64,000 nucleotides of DNA from Saccharothrix sp. NRRL B-16314 (GCF_000716595.1 NZ_JNXC01000001.1:930001-994000); one strand, 5' to 3'. Numbered from the stretch's first letter, positions 36,538-44,606 are shown. Made by a program: numbers and translations. The notes: generated from the letters alone by a model not told the origin.

Positions 36538-37261
36538 GGTCTTGCGCGCCGCGAAGGTGCTGGCCCGTCTCGCTGAAGTAGCGCGTGAGGTTCAAGTCGA
36601 TTTTCTGGTCGTGGGGGCGACGGCTCGCACGATCATCTCGATCGGGCTGCTGGGAACGCCTCCCGAGCGGCAGACCAAGGACATCGACATCGCCACTGAG
36701 GTCGATTCCTGGGATGAGTTCGAACGCTTGGCGAGGTTGCTGGACGAGCGCAAAGGGGTGCACAAGTTCGTCGTCGCGGGCGCTGAAGTCGACGTGGTGC
36801 CCTACGGTGGCGTCGAGCGAGTGGATCGGACGATCTTGTGGCCTGGCGATCACAAGATGAACGTCCTCGGCCTGCGTGAGGCCGTGGACTCCGCGGAGAC
36901 CGCGCTTCTGCCTGACGGAGTCTCTGTCCGAGTTCCTTCGATCCCGGCCCTTGCTCTTCTCAAGCTGTTCGCATGGCAGGACCGCCATTACGACGACACC
37001 CGCGATGCCGTCGATCTGGTGACGATCACCAAGTGGTACTCGTCCGAACGCTACCTGGACCGGCTGTACACCGAATGGTTGGACGTCCTCGAGCGGTTCG
37101 GCTATGACCCGCCCCTTGCGGGTGCTTGGCTCTTGGGCGGGCACATGTCGGACCTGCTCGACGACGAGGCCGTTGCCGTGCTGCTCGACGTCGTCGGGAA
37201 CGGCGACCTGATGGGAAGGCTCGCCCGGACATGGCCGCGCTCAGAGCTTCCGAGTTGGTGA
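36503..37261 (+). CDS. AbiEii-like nucleotidyltransferase toxin
   Basis: This 252-aa protein has the DNA polymerase beta-like nucleotidyltransferase core: FLVVGATAR at about 34-42 and KDIDIAT at 59-65, then VDVVPYGG as the third carboxylate region. Later PSIPALALLKLFAWQDRHYDDTRD is the conserved helical part of AbiEii/AbiGii toxins. Family members transfer nucleotides to tRNA acceptor ends or other targets in the absence of antitoxin, and AbiE systems abort phage growth. The first GlySer of the motif is GlyAla here. The GTG at 36503 is the likely start; it overlaps the antitoxin gene. Confidence 0.8.
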   Translation: MTIDLRNSTDYEVLRAAKVLARLAEVAREVQVDFLVVGATARTIISIGLLGTPPERQTKDIDIATEVDSWDEFERLARLLDERKGVHKFVVAGAEVDVVPYGGVERVDRTILWPGDHKMNVLGLREAVDSAETALLPDGVSVRVPSIPALALLKLFAWQDRHYDDTRDAVDLVTITKWYSSERYLDRLYTEWLDVLERFGYDPPLAGAWLLGGHMSDLLDDEAVAVLLDVVGNGDLMGRLARTWPRSELPSW

Positions 37262-37545
37262 CGGCGATGGGCGACGGGATTCGGGACGCCGTTGCCGGCA
37301 GACCGCGGCTGGGGCGTTGGTGATCGGTGGCGGATCGGTGTGCTCGTGCCCCTCCTGCCACGGGCACGGGTCCTGGATCTCGTTGCAGACGGCGACCTCA
37401 TGGCCCGCTCCTCGGTGGTGGTCGACCGAACGCAGCTCCCTGCCCGGCAACCCGGCATGCGCCGAGAGGTTGACTGCTTAACCGGTTAATCGCTACCGTT
37501 CGACCACCACTCCGGAGGCCGCCGCCTTTCGAGAGGCAGGACGCA
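37262..37545. other. Gap between the AbiE-like pair and the mannanase gene
   Basis: In these 284 bp no frame has convincing codon bias. The only clear structure is the 12-bp palindrome at 37478-37489. The right half is the mannanase promoter region. Confidence 0.6.
37478..37489. promoter_or_regulatory. LacI-type operator candidate of the mannanase gene
   Basis: TTAACCGGTTAA is a perfect palindrome with the central CG typical of LacI-family operators, 57 bp before the mannanase start. No LacI gene is in the window, so the regulator would be encoded elsewhere. Confidence 0.5.
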
Positions 37546-38895
37546 GTGCGAACAGCAACGATGCTGGTGGCCCTACTGCTGGTGACCCTCGCGCCACCCG
37601 CCAACGCGGAACCGCCGCCCGTCCCCGTGGTCGACTACCTGAAGCGGATCACCGGCACCCGCACGGTCACCGGGATGCACAACAAGGAACCCAACTCCGA
37701 CCCCGCCCGGCACACCGCCAAGGTGCACGCGATCACCGGCGTCTACCCCGGCCTGTGGGGCGGTGACTTCCTCTTCGCCCAGGCCGACGTCGACCACCGG
37801 CAGACCATGGTCGACCAGGCGAAGACCGAGTGGCGCAACGGCTCCCTGGTCACGTTGACCTGGCACGTCTGCCCGCCGACCCGCCCCACCGCGTGCGGCT
37901 GGGACGCGGGCGTCAACGACGACCTCACCGACGCCCAGTGGTCCCAGCTGGTCACCGATGGCACCGCGCTCAACAACGCCTGGAAGTCACGACTGGACGA
38001 GGTCGTGCCGTTCCTGCGCCAACTGCTGGACGCTGGCGTCCAACCGCTGTTCCGGCCGCTGCACGAGATGAACGACGGCTGGTCGTGGTGGGGCGGCCGA
38101 CCGGGCGCGAACGGCAGCCGCCGGCTCTACCAGCTCACCCGCGACCACCTCGTCGGCACGCGCGGCCTGTCGGGGATGGCGTGGGTGTGGAACGTCAAGG
38201 ACCTCGACCCGGCGGGCATCGCCGACTACTACCCGGGTTCGGCTTACGCGGACGTGGTGTCGCTCGACGCGTGGAACAGCTTCTGGCCGTCCGGCACGTA
38301 CTACGACACGTTGAAGAACCTCGCACCGGGCAAGCCCCTGGCGTTGGCCGAGGTCGGCAAGGTGCCGTCGCCCGCGGAGCTGGCGTCCCAACCCGACTGG
38401 GCGTACTTCATGGCGTGGCCCGAGTTCTTCGACGACAAGCAGCTCAACCCCGACAGCGCGGTCCGCGCCACCTACGGCTCACCTCGTGCGGTGAACCAGG
38501 GCGGGCTGGTCGGCGGCGGGAACCTCGCGCTCGGCCGGCCGTCCTGGTCCACCGCCGTGGAAAGCCCGGCGCACGCGGCGGCGAGCGCGTTCGACGGCAA
38601 CCCGACCACCCGCTGGAGCAGCGCGTTCACCGACCAGCACTCGTTGTGGGTCGACCTGGGCGCAACCCGACCGGTCCGCCGGGTCCGGCTCGACTGGGAG
38701 GCCGCGCACGCCCGGCAGTACCAGGTGCAGGTGTCGTCGGACGGCACGACGTGGACGACGGTGCACGAGAACTACGCGGCGGACGGCGGCACGGACGAGA
38801 TCGCGCTCAACGTGAGCGCGCGCTACGTGAAGTTGTACGCCTTCCAGCGCGCTACGCCGTACGGCTACTCGCTGTGGGAGATGGGCGTCTACTGA
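37546..38895 (+). CDS. Secreted GH26 beta-mannanase with F5/8 type C (CBM32-like) domain
   Basis: This is a 449-aa exoenzyme. The signal peptide is residues 1-21 (MLVALLLVTLAPPANA cleavage region). The GH26 catalytic domain spans about 25-310, with LFRPLHEMNDGWSWWGG carrying the acid/base Glu174 and LALAEVGK carrying the nucleophile Glu269. Residues 320-449 form a discoidin-like carbohydrate-binding domain (GRPSWSTA, AFDGNPTTRWSS, LWVDLG, SARYVKLYAF). It would cleave beta-1,4-mannan outside the cell. The GTG start follows GAGAGGCAGGA. The gene end overlaps the convergent DnaJ-NERD gene by 7 nt. Confidence 0.93.
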   Translation: MRTATMLVALLLVTLAPPANAEPPPVPVVDYLKRITGTRTVTGMHNKEPNSDPARHTAKVHAITGVYPGLWGGDFLFAQADVDHRQTMVDQAKTEWRNGSLVTLTWHVCPPTRPTACGWDAGVNDDLTDAQWSQLVTDGTALNNAWKSRLDEVVPFLRQLLDAGVQPLFRPLHEMNDGWSWWGGRPGANGSRRLYQLTRDHLVGTRGLSGMAWVWNVKDLDPAGIADYYPGSAYADVVSLDAWNSFWPSGTYYDTLKNLAPGKPLALAEVGKVPSPAELASQPDWAYFMAWPEFFDDKQLNPDSAVRATYGSPRAVNQGGLVGGGNLALGRPSWSTAVESPAHAAASAFDGNPTTRWSSAFTDQHSLWVDLGATRPVRRVRLDWEAAHARQYQVQVSSDGTTWTTVHENYAADGGTDEIALNVSARYVKLYAFQRATPYGYSLWEMGVY

Positions 38896-39998
38896 CGCAC
38901 GACCGGCACGACCTGGCGGAGCAGCAGGCGCAGCGCCTCTCGGTCCACCGTGGCCGGGTCCTCCGCCAGCCAGTCGCCGATCTCCTCGACGAACTGGGCC
39001 GGTGTCATCGGCGGCACCACGGTGTCCGCCGGTTCCTCGGTCGTCACCTCGCCGGCCCGGCTCGGGTACACCAGGAGCGCGGTGCGGATGTCCAGCCACG
39101 GCAACAACTTCCGGTACGCCGCGAGGCTGCGCGGCATCCGCATGCCGCCACCCCGGAACGGGTGCCCGTTGCGCCACACCGAGCCGTCGTCCTCGGCCTC
39201 GTAGTGCCCCGGCAGCCACGCCTTCGACTCGATCAGCACCAGCTTCCGCCCGCACAGCACCGCGTGGTCGACGTCCGCGAACACCGAACCCGGCCAGGCC
39301 AGCCCGTGGAAGATCCGCACGCCGGGCAACCGGGTCAGGTACCGGCTGAGCAGGTCGGCGGTGATCCGCTCGCACGGGCGGTCGTCGGTGGTCCCGTGGA
39401 CCACGTCGGTGTCGTGCTCCGCTGTGAACGCCCGGTCCGCCCGGATCGCCGACAGGTACCGCCGCACCAACCGGAACGCCGCGGTCGCCGCCGCGGCCAC
39501 CAGGAGGAGCCAGACACCGAGCGCGAGCGGTGAGAAGTCGATCAGGAACACCGGCAGCAGCAGGAAGAACCACCCGAGCACGGCGGCCAACGCGGGCGCG
39601 TGGCCGGGGCCGGCGGCGGGCACGTAGCGGACCCGCTGAGCCACGTCGACCAGGTGCCACCACGCGATCGCACCGAGGTCCACGACCGGCTTCGGAGGTA
39701 CGAAGTCGGGATCCTCGCCGAAGTTGCGCAGCCGGCCCGTTCGGCCCGACCGCGGCGGCCGGGTGGGCGACGTCGGACGTGCGCCCGGCCTGGTGACCGT
39801 CCAACCCCGGTCGTAGTCCCGTCTTCGGGACGGGTCGCGGAGGGTGTCATATGCCTCTTGCAGCATCCGGAAGGTGCTGGAGGACCCGCCCGCGTCGGGG
39901 TGCATGACCTTGGCCAGGGAGCGGTAAGCGGATTTGATCTCCGCCTCGGACGCGTAGCGACCGACCCCGAGGAGCTCGTAATAGTCGACCCCGCGCAC
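38889..39998 (-). CDS. J-domain, two-TM, NERD-domain fusion protein
   Basis: This 369-aa protein starts with a J domain at residues 4-65 (DYYELLGVGRYASEAEIKSAY, HPD at 33-35). A basic linker follows, then two transmembrane helices at about 135-155 and 158-178. A C-terminal NERD domain covers about 210-330, with FADVDHAVLCGRKLVLIESK; the Asp and E-x-K are the nuclease-related residues. Such fusions could recruit DnaK to a membrane-bound nuclease-like domain; the function is not established. The start is GTG 39998. Confidence 0.85.
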   Translation of the reverse strand: MRGVDYYELLGVGRYASEAEIKSAYRSLAKVMHPDAGGSSSTFRMLQEAYDTLRDPSRRRDYDRGWTVTRPGARPTSPTRPPRSGRTGRLRNFGEDPDFVPPKPVVDLGAIAWWHLVDVAQRVRYVPAAGPGHAPALAAVLGWFFLLLPVFLIDFSPLALGVWLLLVAAAATAAFRLVRRYLSAIRADRAFTAEHDTDVVHGTTDDRPCERITADLLSRYLTRLPGVRIFHGLAWPGSVFADVDHAVLCGRKLVLIESKAWLPGHYEAEDDGSVWRNGHPFRGGGMRMPRSLAAYRKLLPWLDIRTALLVYPSRAGEVTTEEPADTVVPPMTPAQFVEEIGDWLAEDPATVDREALRLLLRQVVPVVRQ

Positions 39999-40056
39999 GC
40001 GGCAGACCTTAGCGGCCCTGTCTCCGCGCCCTCGGTCATGGTTAGTGTTGGGGCAA

Positions 40057-40130
40057 GAGCCCGGTAGCGCAGTGGTTGTCGCGCCCTCCTGCTCGGAGGG
40101 AGGACGCCGGTTCGAATCCGGCCCGGCTCG
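40057..40130 (+). tRNA. tRNA-like gene 1, apparent anticodon GCT
   Basis: This 74-nt sequence folds as a cloverleaf. The acceptor GAGCCCG pairs with CCGGCTC with one C-C mismatch at position 6. The D-arm is GCG-CGC with GG in the loop. The anticodon stem CCCTC/GAGGG has loop CTGCTCG. A five-base variable region follows, then a perfect T-arm GCCGG-TTCGAAT-CCGGC. The discriminator is G and CCA is not encoded. The apparent anticodon GCT would mean serine, but there is no long variable arm and base 37 is a pyrimidine. C32-G38 could pair and leave a 5-nt loop. It may be a non-canonical tRNA. Confidence 0.6.
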
Positions 40131-40204
40131 GGACCATGTAGCGCAGTGGTTGACGCGCCCTCCTGCGTGGAGGGAGGACGCCGGTTCGAGTCCGGCCTGG
40201 TCCG
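40131..40204 (+). tRNA. tRNA-like gene 2, apparent anticodon GCG
   Basis: This 74-nt tRNA-like sequence begins at the base after the first one ends. Its body is nearly identical to the first, with the same D-arm, anticodon stem and variable region and one change in the T-loop. The acceptor is different but still pairs (GGACCAT with CTGGTCC, one mismatch at position 7). The loop is CTGCGTG, giving an apparent anticodon GCG, unusual for bacterial arginine tRNA, which normally has ACG. Compensatory change in the acceptor argues for selection on structure. Confidence 0.6.
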
Positions 40205-40216
40205 CTCGGTGCGAGG

Positions 40217-40576
40217 ATGGCGCGCGTGGATGCGCTGGAGCGGTTGCGGGAGCTGTGCCTGGGGTTGCCGGAGGCGACCGAACGGCCCAGTCACGGTGAG
40301 CCGGCGTGGTTCGTGCGCGACAAGAAGTTGTTCGTCATGTTCGCCGACCACCACCACGACGACCGCCTCGCGTTCTGGTGCGCGGCGCCGCCGGGCGTGC
40401 AGGAGGCCTTGGCCGGCAGCGAACCCGAGCGGTACTTCCGGCCGCCCTACGTCGGGCACCGCGGCTGGCTCGGCGTCTACCTCGACGTGGACGTCGACTG
40501 GGACGCCGTCACCGAGGTCGTCCGGGACGCCTACCGCCAGGTCGCGCCCAAACGGCTCGCCGCCCAAGTGGAGTGA
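40217..40576 (+). CDS. MmcQ/YjbR family protein
   Basis: This is a 119-aa protein with the YjbR/CyaY-like fold: RELCLGLPEATERPSHGEPAW, LFVMFADHHHDDRLAFW and GHRGWLGVYLDVDVDWDAV. The family is annotated as DNA-binding on structural grounds; its cellular role is unknown. It starts 12 nt after the second tRNA-like gene, so it may share that transcript. ATG 40217 or GTG 40226 can be the start. Confidence 0.88.
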   Translation: MARVDALERLRELCLGLPEATERPSHGEPAWFVRDKKLFVMFADHHHDDRLAFWCAAPPGVQEALAGSEPERYFRPPYVGHRGWLGVYLDVDVDWDAVTEVVRDAYRQVAPKRLAAQVE

Positions 40577-40676
40577 CCCGGCCTGGAGCGACCCAGCCCG
40601 AAGTTGCCCTGCCTGGGACGACCCTGCCGGAGTGACCCGAGTTGCCGGGTTCCACGGGCCGGAGCAGGCTCGGTGC

Positions 40677-40934
40677 ATGGCGACTTGCGACGTCTGCGGC
40701 AACGACTACTGGATGAGCTTCGAGGTCCGCACGACCGGCGGTGGCGCGTACACGTTCGACAGTTTCGAGTGCGCGATCCAACGCCTCGCCCCGCGCTGCG
40801 AGCACTGCGACTGCCGCATCATCGGGCACGGCGTCGAGGTGCAGGGCCGGTTCTTCTGCTGCGCCCACTGCGCGCGCAGCGCGGACCGCCTCGGTGCGGA
40901 GATCAAGGACACGGTCGGCGCCCACCCGGGTTAA
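40677..40934 (+). CDS. Cys-rich zinc-binding small protein
   Basis: This is an 85-aa protein with three cysteine clusters: CDVC near the N-terminus, CEHCDC in the middle and CCAHCARS near the end, plus a lone Cys in FECAIQRL. The spacing suggests two or three zinc sites like those of prokaryotic metallothionein or treble-clef proteins. The segment TFDSFECAIQRLAPRC is conserved-looking. The function is unknown. The stop overlaps the stop of the convergent gene within TTAA. The 100 bp upstream hold degenerate repeats of GGAGYGACCC. Confidence 0.75.
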   Translation: MATCDVCGNDYWMSFEVRTTGGGAYTFDSFECAIQRLAPRCEHCDCRIIGHGVEVQGRFFCCAHCARSADRLGAEIKDTVGAHPG

Positions 40935-41410
40935 CCGCAGTCCAGCACCAGCCGGCCGTTCACGAACTCCGGCTGGAGGTCGCCGCGCGCGTCCACGCTC
41001 TTCGTGCCGTGCGGCAGGACTTCTTCGATGGCGCTGAACGCCAGGATGTCCGACACGCCGTACCGACCGCGCAGCGAGCGCTGGCCGGGGAACCGCAGCG
41101 CCCGGCCCTCACGCCGGTCCCGGTGCGCCAGCGCGGCCCGCAACGCGCCCCTGGTGAGCGATTCGGGTCCGGCGAGCCGTTGCAGGCTGCCGTTGTGCAC
41201 CGCCACGCCGTAACCGCGTTCGATCAGCGTCGACACGGTGTTGTCGGACGGGTCCTCGGTCAGCCGGAACGACATCGCGTGCCGTCCTTCGACCACGTGC
41301 ACGCACACGACCTGGGCGTGGAAGAGCAGCGACTCGTAGAGCGACACCGCGATCGCGTCGGCGGTCGCCCTGTCCTCGTGACCGGCGTTCAAGCCGAGCC
41401 AGGTGGTCAT
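40931..41410 (-). CDS. Uncharacterised 159-aa protein
   Basis: The protein begins TTWLGLNAGHEDRATADAIA and has an alternating alpha/beta pattern: VVCVHVVEGRHAMSFRLTED, then TVSTLIERGYGVAVHNGSL and GVSDILAFSAIEEVLPHG. It is soluble, with two cysteines only. I do not recognise the family. Codon bias supports it as a real gene, and the start ATG is followed by a good frame to the stop at 40931, which abuts the convergent gene. The 142 bp upstream to the YdjM-like gene show no other feature. Confidence 0.7.
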   Translation of the reverse strand: MTTWLGLNAGHEDRATADAIAVSLYESLLFHAQVVCVHVVEGRHAMSFRLTEDPSDNTVSTLIERGYGVAVHNGSLQRLAGPESLTRGALRAALAHRDRREGRALRFPGQRSLRGRYGVSDILAFSAIEEVLPHGTKSVDARGDLQPEFVNGRLVLDCG

Positions 41411-41552
41411 CCGGCCGCCTCGACAACGTTGTCCTGCGGGTGTCGTGCCACGAAGTCCTCCTCGGCGCGGATCGGCGCGGGTCGGGGATTTCGTGGAGGC
41501 TAGTCCGATCGGGTGATGCGGGGGTAGCCGCCGAATGGCCGTTATCTGAAAC

Positions 41553-42359
41553 TCAGATGGGCAGCAAGTCGAAACTTTCGAGGAACGGGAGCGCGCCGGC
41601 CTGCTGGAGGGCGGCGGCCGACAGCCAGACGCTGAGGATGGTGACCACCGGACCGACGATCGCCATCTCGACCTTGCCGCCGGTCTTCATCCGCATGATC
41701 TTCGGCGGCGCGACGGGGAACCACGTCTTGCCCATCAGCGGGATCGGCCACAGGATCGGGCAGCCCTGTTCCGTGATCGCGTCGCCGAGGTAGTGCGCCA
41801 CGCAGCCCACGCCGACCGCCACACCGCACGCCGCCGCGCTGGCCGGTGTCTGCGCGGTCCAGGCGACGCAGGCGACCGTGATGGCGGCCGAGACCCCGGT
41901 GATGAGCAGGGCGTCCCGCTGCGGGCACCAGTCGTTCATGATCCCGCGCACGGCGAGGCCGGCGAACACGAACATGAGCACCGGCAGCGCCCACTTCTGC
42001 GACTGCTGCACCACGGCCGTCGTGCCGACCGCGGCGGCCAGTGCGAACACCAGCGTGTGCGTGAGACCGCGGTGGCCGCCGTCCCGGTTGGAGTCCTTGC
42101 GGGTGCGGGTGGTGCGGTAGACGAACGAGCTGATCGTGTTGATCAGGGCCGACGCGCCCGCGCTGACCGGCCCGAACGTGCGCGAGATGGTGGACGACGG
42201 GTGGTCGAGGTCGGGCAGCAGGGCGGCGCCGGTGGCGAGCACCGCGCCGACCGCCCAGCTCTGCGGGGTGAGTTGGCCGATGGGGTGGTTCTCCGCGATC
42301 GCGGTCACCGCGGCCCAGGCCAGCAGTCCGCTCATGGCGTGGGTCGGACCCGTCGACAA
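41553..42359 (-). CDS. YdjM/DUF457-type membrane metal-dependent hydrolase
   Basis: This is a 268-aa polytopic protein of the DUF457 group. The His/Asp sites are visible: LSTGPTHAMSG at the start, LLPDLDHPSSTISR, GGHRGLTHTLVF and HYLGDAITEQGCPILWP. Such proteins are predicted membrane metal-dependent hydrolases; E. coli YdjM is a LexA-regulated member. TTG 42359, with AAGGGGG 5 nt upstream, is chosen; GTG 42377 has no ribosome-binding site. A LexA-like box lies 68 bp upstream. The substrate is unknown. Confidence 0.85.
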   Translation of the reverse strand: MSTGPTHAMSGLLAWAAVTAIAENHPIGQLTPQSWAVGAVLATGAALLPDLDHPSSTISRTFGPVSAGASALINTISSFVYRTTRTRKDSNRDGGHRGLTHTLVFALAAAVGTTAVVQQSQKWALPVLMFVFAGLAVRGIMNDWCPQRDALLITGVSAAITVACVAWTAQTPASAAACGVAVGVGCVAHYLGDAITEQGCPILWPIPLMGKTWFPVAPPKIMRMKTGGKVEMAIVGPVVTILSVWLSAAALQQAGALPFLESFDLLPI

Positions 42360-42426
42360 AGCTGCCCCCTTGATCACTCGTCCGGGGGAGATTAGCGAAC
42401 GGGGCGCCCGTGGCGGTGGTGATTCG

Positions 42427-42442
42427 GCGAACGCGTGTTCGA
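42427..42442. promoter_or_regulatory. LexA-like box upstream of the YdjM-like gene
   Basis: GCGAACGCGTGTTCGA matches the actinobacterial SOS box TCGAAC-N4-GTTCGA at 11 of 12 defined bases. It lies in the divergent region between the YdjM-like gene and icd, closer to the former. Binding by LexA is inferred. Confidence 0.6.
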
Positions 42443-42641
42443 GTGGCGTCGGGAGGCCGTCCCCGTGCGGCGGACCGGCGGGTCGGCTGGTTGTATTGGG
42501 CCCGAGAACACCCGTGCCACCTCGTCCGCGGCGTCCTGCCGGTGTGACGCCGTTCCCTTTTTCAGCCGAGGTGGACGCAAGCAACCCGACATAGCAGTAC
42601 GCTTGTCTTGCTTGCATTGTCGCGAGAGGAGCGCCCTGAGT

Positions 42642-43862
42642 ATGGGCAAGATCAAGGTTCAGGGGACCGTCGTCGAACTCGATGGCGACGAGATGACCCG
42701 GATCATCTGGCAGTTCATCAAGGACAAGCTGATCCACCCGTACCTGGACGTCGACCTTGAGTACTACGACCTGGGCATCGAGCACCGGGACGCCACCGAC
42801 GACCAGGTCACCGTCGACGCCGCCCACGCCATCAAGAAGCACGGCGTCGGCGTGAAGTGCGCCACCATCACGCCGGACGAGGCGCGGGTGGAGGAGTTCG
42901 GCCTGAAGAAGATGTGGGTCTCGCCGAACGGCACGATCCGCAACATCCTCGGCGGCGTGGTGTTCCGCGAGCCCATCATCATCTCGAACATCCCGCGGCT
43001 GGTGCCGGGCTGGACGAAGCCGATCATCATCGGCCGTCACGCCCACGGCGACCAGTACAAGGCGACCAACTTCAAGGTCCCCGGCGCGGGCGAGCTGACG
43101 ATCACGTTCACGCCCGAGGACGGCTCCGAGCCGATCAAGCACGTGGTGGCCAACTACGGCCCCGACGGCGGCGTGGCGATGGGCATGTACAACTTCAACA
43201 AGTCCATCGAGGACTTCGCGCGTGCCTCGTTCTCGTACGGGTTGCAGCGCAACTACCCGGTGTACATGTCGACGAAGAACACCATCCTCAAGGCGTACGA
43301 CGGTGCGTTCAAGGACATCTTCCAGAAGGTGTTCGAGGAGGAGTTCAAGGGGCAGTTCGACGCCGCCGGCCTCACCTACGAGCACCGCCTGATCGACGAC
43401 ATGGTCGCCGCCGCGATGAAGTGGGAGGGCGGCTACGTCTGGGCGTGCAAGAACTACGACGGTGACGTGCAGTCCGACACGGTCGCGCAGGGCTTCGGCT
43501 CGCTGGGCCTGATGACGTCGGTGCTGATGACGCCGGACGGCAAGACCGTCGAGGCCGAGGCCGCGCACGGCACGGTGACCCGGCACTACCGCCAGCACCA
43601 GGCGGGCAAGCCGACGTCCACCAACCCGATCGCGTCGATCTTCGCGTGGACCGGTGGCCTGAAGCACCGCGGCAAGCTGGACGGCACGCCGGAGGTGACG
43701 GGCTTCGCGGAGACGCTGGAGCAGGTCATCGTGGAGACCGTCGAGAGCGGCCGGATGACCAAGGACCTGGCCGTGCTCGTCGGCCCGGACCAGGAGTGGC
43801 TGACCACCGAGGACTTCCTCGGCACGCTGGACGAGAACCTCCAGAAGAAGATGGCCGGCTGA
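42642..43862 (+). CDS. icd: NADP-dependent isocitrate dehydrogenase
   Basis: This is a 406-aa enzyme of the eukaryote-like homodimeric class (IDH subfamily II), converting isocitrate to 2-oxoglutarate in the TCA cycle. It begins [19 protein letters not shown] and has the substrate loop [56 protein letters not shown] and the NADP-binding [12 protein letters not shown]. The ATG at 42642 follows AGAGGAG by about 10 nt. An in-frame extension upstream runs through promoter sequence and is not used. A terminator hairpin follows. Confidence 0.97.
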   Translation: MGKIKVQGTVVELDGDEMTRIIWQFIKDKLIHPYLDVDLEYYDLGIEHRDATDDQVTVDAAHAIKKHGVGVKCATITPDEARVEEFGLKKMWVSPNGTIRNILGGVVFREPIIISNIPRLVPGWTKPIIIGRHAHGDQYKATNFKVPGAGELTITFTPEDGSEPIKHVVANYGPDGGVAMGMYNFNKSIEDFARASFSYGLQRNYPVYMSTKNTILKAYDGAFKDIFQKVFEEEFKGQFDAAGLTYEHRLIDDMVAAAMKWEGGYVWACKNYDGDVQSDTVAQGFGSLGLMTSVLMTPDGKTVEAEAAHGTVTRHYRQHQAGKPTSTNPIASIFAWTGGLKHRGKLDGTPEVTGFAETLEQVIVETVESGRMTKDLAVLVGPDQEWLTTEDFLGTLDENLQKKMAG

Positions 43863-43890
43863 GGCCGGTTCTGCCGGAGTTCGCGCTCCG

Positions 43891-43935
43891 ACCAGGGGAT
43901 CGCTCTCGAAGTTCGCTTCGGGGCGGTCCCCTGGT
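43891..43935 (+). terminator. Terminator after icd
   Basis: The arms ACCAGGGGATCGC and GCGGTCCCCTGGT pair as 9 bp plus 3 bp with one mismatch around a 19-nt loop, 28 bp after the stop. There is no U-tract, as is usual in this GC range. Confidence 0.7.
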
Positions 43936-44054
43936 TCGTCTCCGTAGCCGGTCTCACCCGGTCGGTTTCCCGGTCGGGTGGATTCGGCCGCGGTGGGCCC
44001 CACCGGTGTGGTCGTCGCGCTATATCTGCACCTCAGTCGAGGTCGGGAGGCGTG

Positions 44055-44366
44055 ATGTTGGGGATTCCGGTGCGGGGCATGGTCGTCGCCGGTGTGGTGG
44101 GCGTGGCCGGGTTGATGTACGTCGTGGACGGCGGGAAGGCGGGGCTGGAGGAGGTCGCCGCCCGCAGGTGCGAGGTGACGGTGATCGCCGACATCCTGAA
44201 CGTGCGCTCCGGGCCCGCCGACACCCAGCCGATCGTGGCGACGATGCGGCGTGACGCGGTGACCCGGGCCGAGCGGCGGGTGGAGAACGGCTTCCGGCTG
44301 CTGGCAGACGGGCGGTGGGTGAAGGACGAGTTCGTGCTGCCCACGTCCGACAGCGACTGCGCGTGA
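44055..44366 (+). CDS. SH3-like domain protein with N-terminal membrane anchor
   Basis: This 103-aa protein has a hydrophobic N-terminus (GMVVAGVVGVAGLMYVV) as signal anchor, then a bacterial SH3-like domain: CEVTVIADILNVRSGPADTQ, with the LNVRSGP hallmark, and a C-terminal RWVKDEFVLP. It probably faces the cell wall and binds peptidoglycan. ATG 44055 follows GGGAGG by 4 nt; GTG 44052 is an alternative. Confidence 0.82.
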   Translation: MLGIPVRGMVVAGVVGVAGLMYVVDGGKAGLEEVAARRCEVTVIADILNVRSGPADTQPIVATMRRDAVTRAERRVENGFRLLADGRWVKDEFVLPTSDSDCA

Positions 44367-44378
44367 TCTCATTGGCGG

Positions 44379-44597
44379 ATGTTCTTCAACTGGCGGTCGT
44401 TCCGCCGTGGCGTGGTGACGTGCGCTTGTGAGCCGGAGTGGCCCGGGTTGCGCGCGTCGGTGGACGGGCACGACGTGGCCGGGGTGCCGTCGCCGGAGGG
44501 CAGCAGCCCGTTGGTGCTCATGATGGGGCTGGTCGCGTTCTGCGCAGGGTGCGGCGCGGAATACCCGTACGGCTGGGCCGTGGCCGAGCGCCGATAG
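44379..44597 (+). CDS. Small Cys-containing protein of unknown function
   Basis: This 72-aa frame has strongly GC-biased third positions, typical of real genes here. It contains CAC near residue 15 and CAGCG near residue 57, which could bind a metal, and a hydrophobic LVLMMGLVAF. It lies between the SH3 gene and xthA in the same direction (12 nt and 9 nt gaps). No family is recognised and the ribosome-binding site is weak. Confidence 0.5.
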   Translation: MFFNWRSFRRGVVTCACEPEWPGLRASVDGHDVAGVPSPEGSSPLVLMMGLVAFCAGCGAEYPYGWAVAERR

Positions 44598-44606
44598 GCT
44601 GCGCCG

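Noticed and set aside
41544..41558. Hairpin ATCTGA/TCAGAT at the end of the YdjM-like gene
   Set aside because: Only 6 bp with a 3-nt loop and overlapping the stop codon; too weak to call a terminator.
42435..42641. In-frame extension of icd upstream of ATG 42642
   Set aside because: It would overlap the LexA-like box and the promoter. The ATG at 42642 has AGAGGAG and gives the conserved N-terminus.
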